Made by a program: the position numbers and the translations under genes
The notes under the pieces: model-generated
Seen by the model: the letters and a program-made list of their open reading frames with translations, nothing else
The model's database searches: none
What the model was told of the DNA's origin: nothing
In this document: one piece after another, positions 4,958-5,096 of the stretch
Position numbering within the stretch: position 1 is the stretch's first letter
Layout of the letters: each line of letters opens with the position of its first letter
DNA from: Spirochaetia bacterium UBA6919
GTDB lineage: Bacteria; Spirochaetota; UBA6919
Length of the DNA: 5,096 nt
Direction: 5' to 3'
Assembly: GCA_002450905.1 (NCBI GenBank)
Contig: DKAT01000068.1
Coordinates: 1-5,096 of the forward strand

Positions 4958-5096
4958 TCATTTCTTCCTTTTGCCTTCTTTTATTGCATCTCTAATGTTT
5001 TTTCTAAAGGCTTTTATCTCATCCCTTAAATGTTTTATCCTTTGTTTAATAATTTTCTTTCGTTGTGAAGGAGTGTAGTGGCCTGAAAAATTTGAA
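4958..5096 (-). CDS. C-terminal end of a probable polymorphic toxin (partial)
   Basis: The last 45 codons of a gene entering from the right edge can be read in one open frame ending in TGA at 4958-4960. They begin SNFSGHYTPSQRKKII and continue as a strongly basic helix (RIKHLRDEIKAFRKNI) to GKRKK. An SGHY-x-P turn followed by a basic helix is reminiscent of the tails of Rhs or other polymorphic-toxin C-terminal domains. The fragment is too short to name the activity, and any catalytic core lies outside the window. The spacing of six bases to the next gene indicates an operon. Confidence 0.6.
   Translation of the reverse strand, partial: SNFSGHYTPSQRKKIIKQRIKHLRDEIKAFRKNIRDAIKEGKRKK

Noticed and set aside
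1..5096. CRISPR array or tRNA gene
   Set aside because: I saw no regularly spaced direct repeats and no cloverleaf with conserved GTTCRA-type arm in either strand.

Overview
This AT-rich window looks like an accessory, decaying island from a low-G+C bacterium. It joins polymorphic-toxin (Rhs-type) material, three toxin-antitoxin loci and mobile-element wreckage. The lineage cannot be fixed from the sequence. The Rhs core tip is of a type seen in many anaerobic and environmental bacteria, and the G+C-richer palindromic repeats near 4119-4250 resemble REP-like repeats of such genomes.

Left end (1-914, minus strand): a displaced C-terminal tip of an Rhs protein. A conserved core fragment ends in a DPTG motif and is followed by a lysine-rich, AT-rich variable domain of about 169 residues that I do not recognise. 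The rest of the Rhs protein is absent. A good promoter and a Shine-Dalgarno sequence lie upstream, but no usable start codon follows them in frame.

1024-1790 (minus strand): a RelE-like toxin is followed by an overlapping ribbon-helix-helix antitoxin, the reverse of the usual order, behind a promoter that appears leaderless and holds a palindrome in its spacer. Just upstream is a 58-residue HicB-type antitoxin with no HicA; this gene is easy to miss because it is short.

1861-3015 (minus strand): a XerC/D-like tyrosine recombinase broken at least twice. A frameshift near 2165-2180 splits the catalytic domain. Its N-terminal part is replaced by the 3' end of an IS transposase (plus strand, about 2596-2986). 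A well-formed start (promoter, GGAGG, ATG, eight codons) survives at 2992-3015 on the far side of the IS remnant and may be the original 5' end.

3210-4088 (plus strand): a tightly coupled three-gene operon of an XRE regulator, a small antitoxin and a PemK/MazF-type endoribonuclease. It is followed by about 200 bp of G+C-richer, hairpin-forming repeats.

Right end (4295-5096, minus strand): the last 45 codons of a gene whose end looks like a polymorphic-toxin tail. Six bases after its stop begins a 218-residue acidic protein made of two copies of one domain of about 100 residues. The layout suggests a toxin-immunity pair at the end of a locus beyond the right edge. In that reading the left-end Rhs tip would be an orphan cassette on the same strand, with the TA and integrase material accumulated between the two. 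The link between the two ends is an inference.
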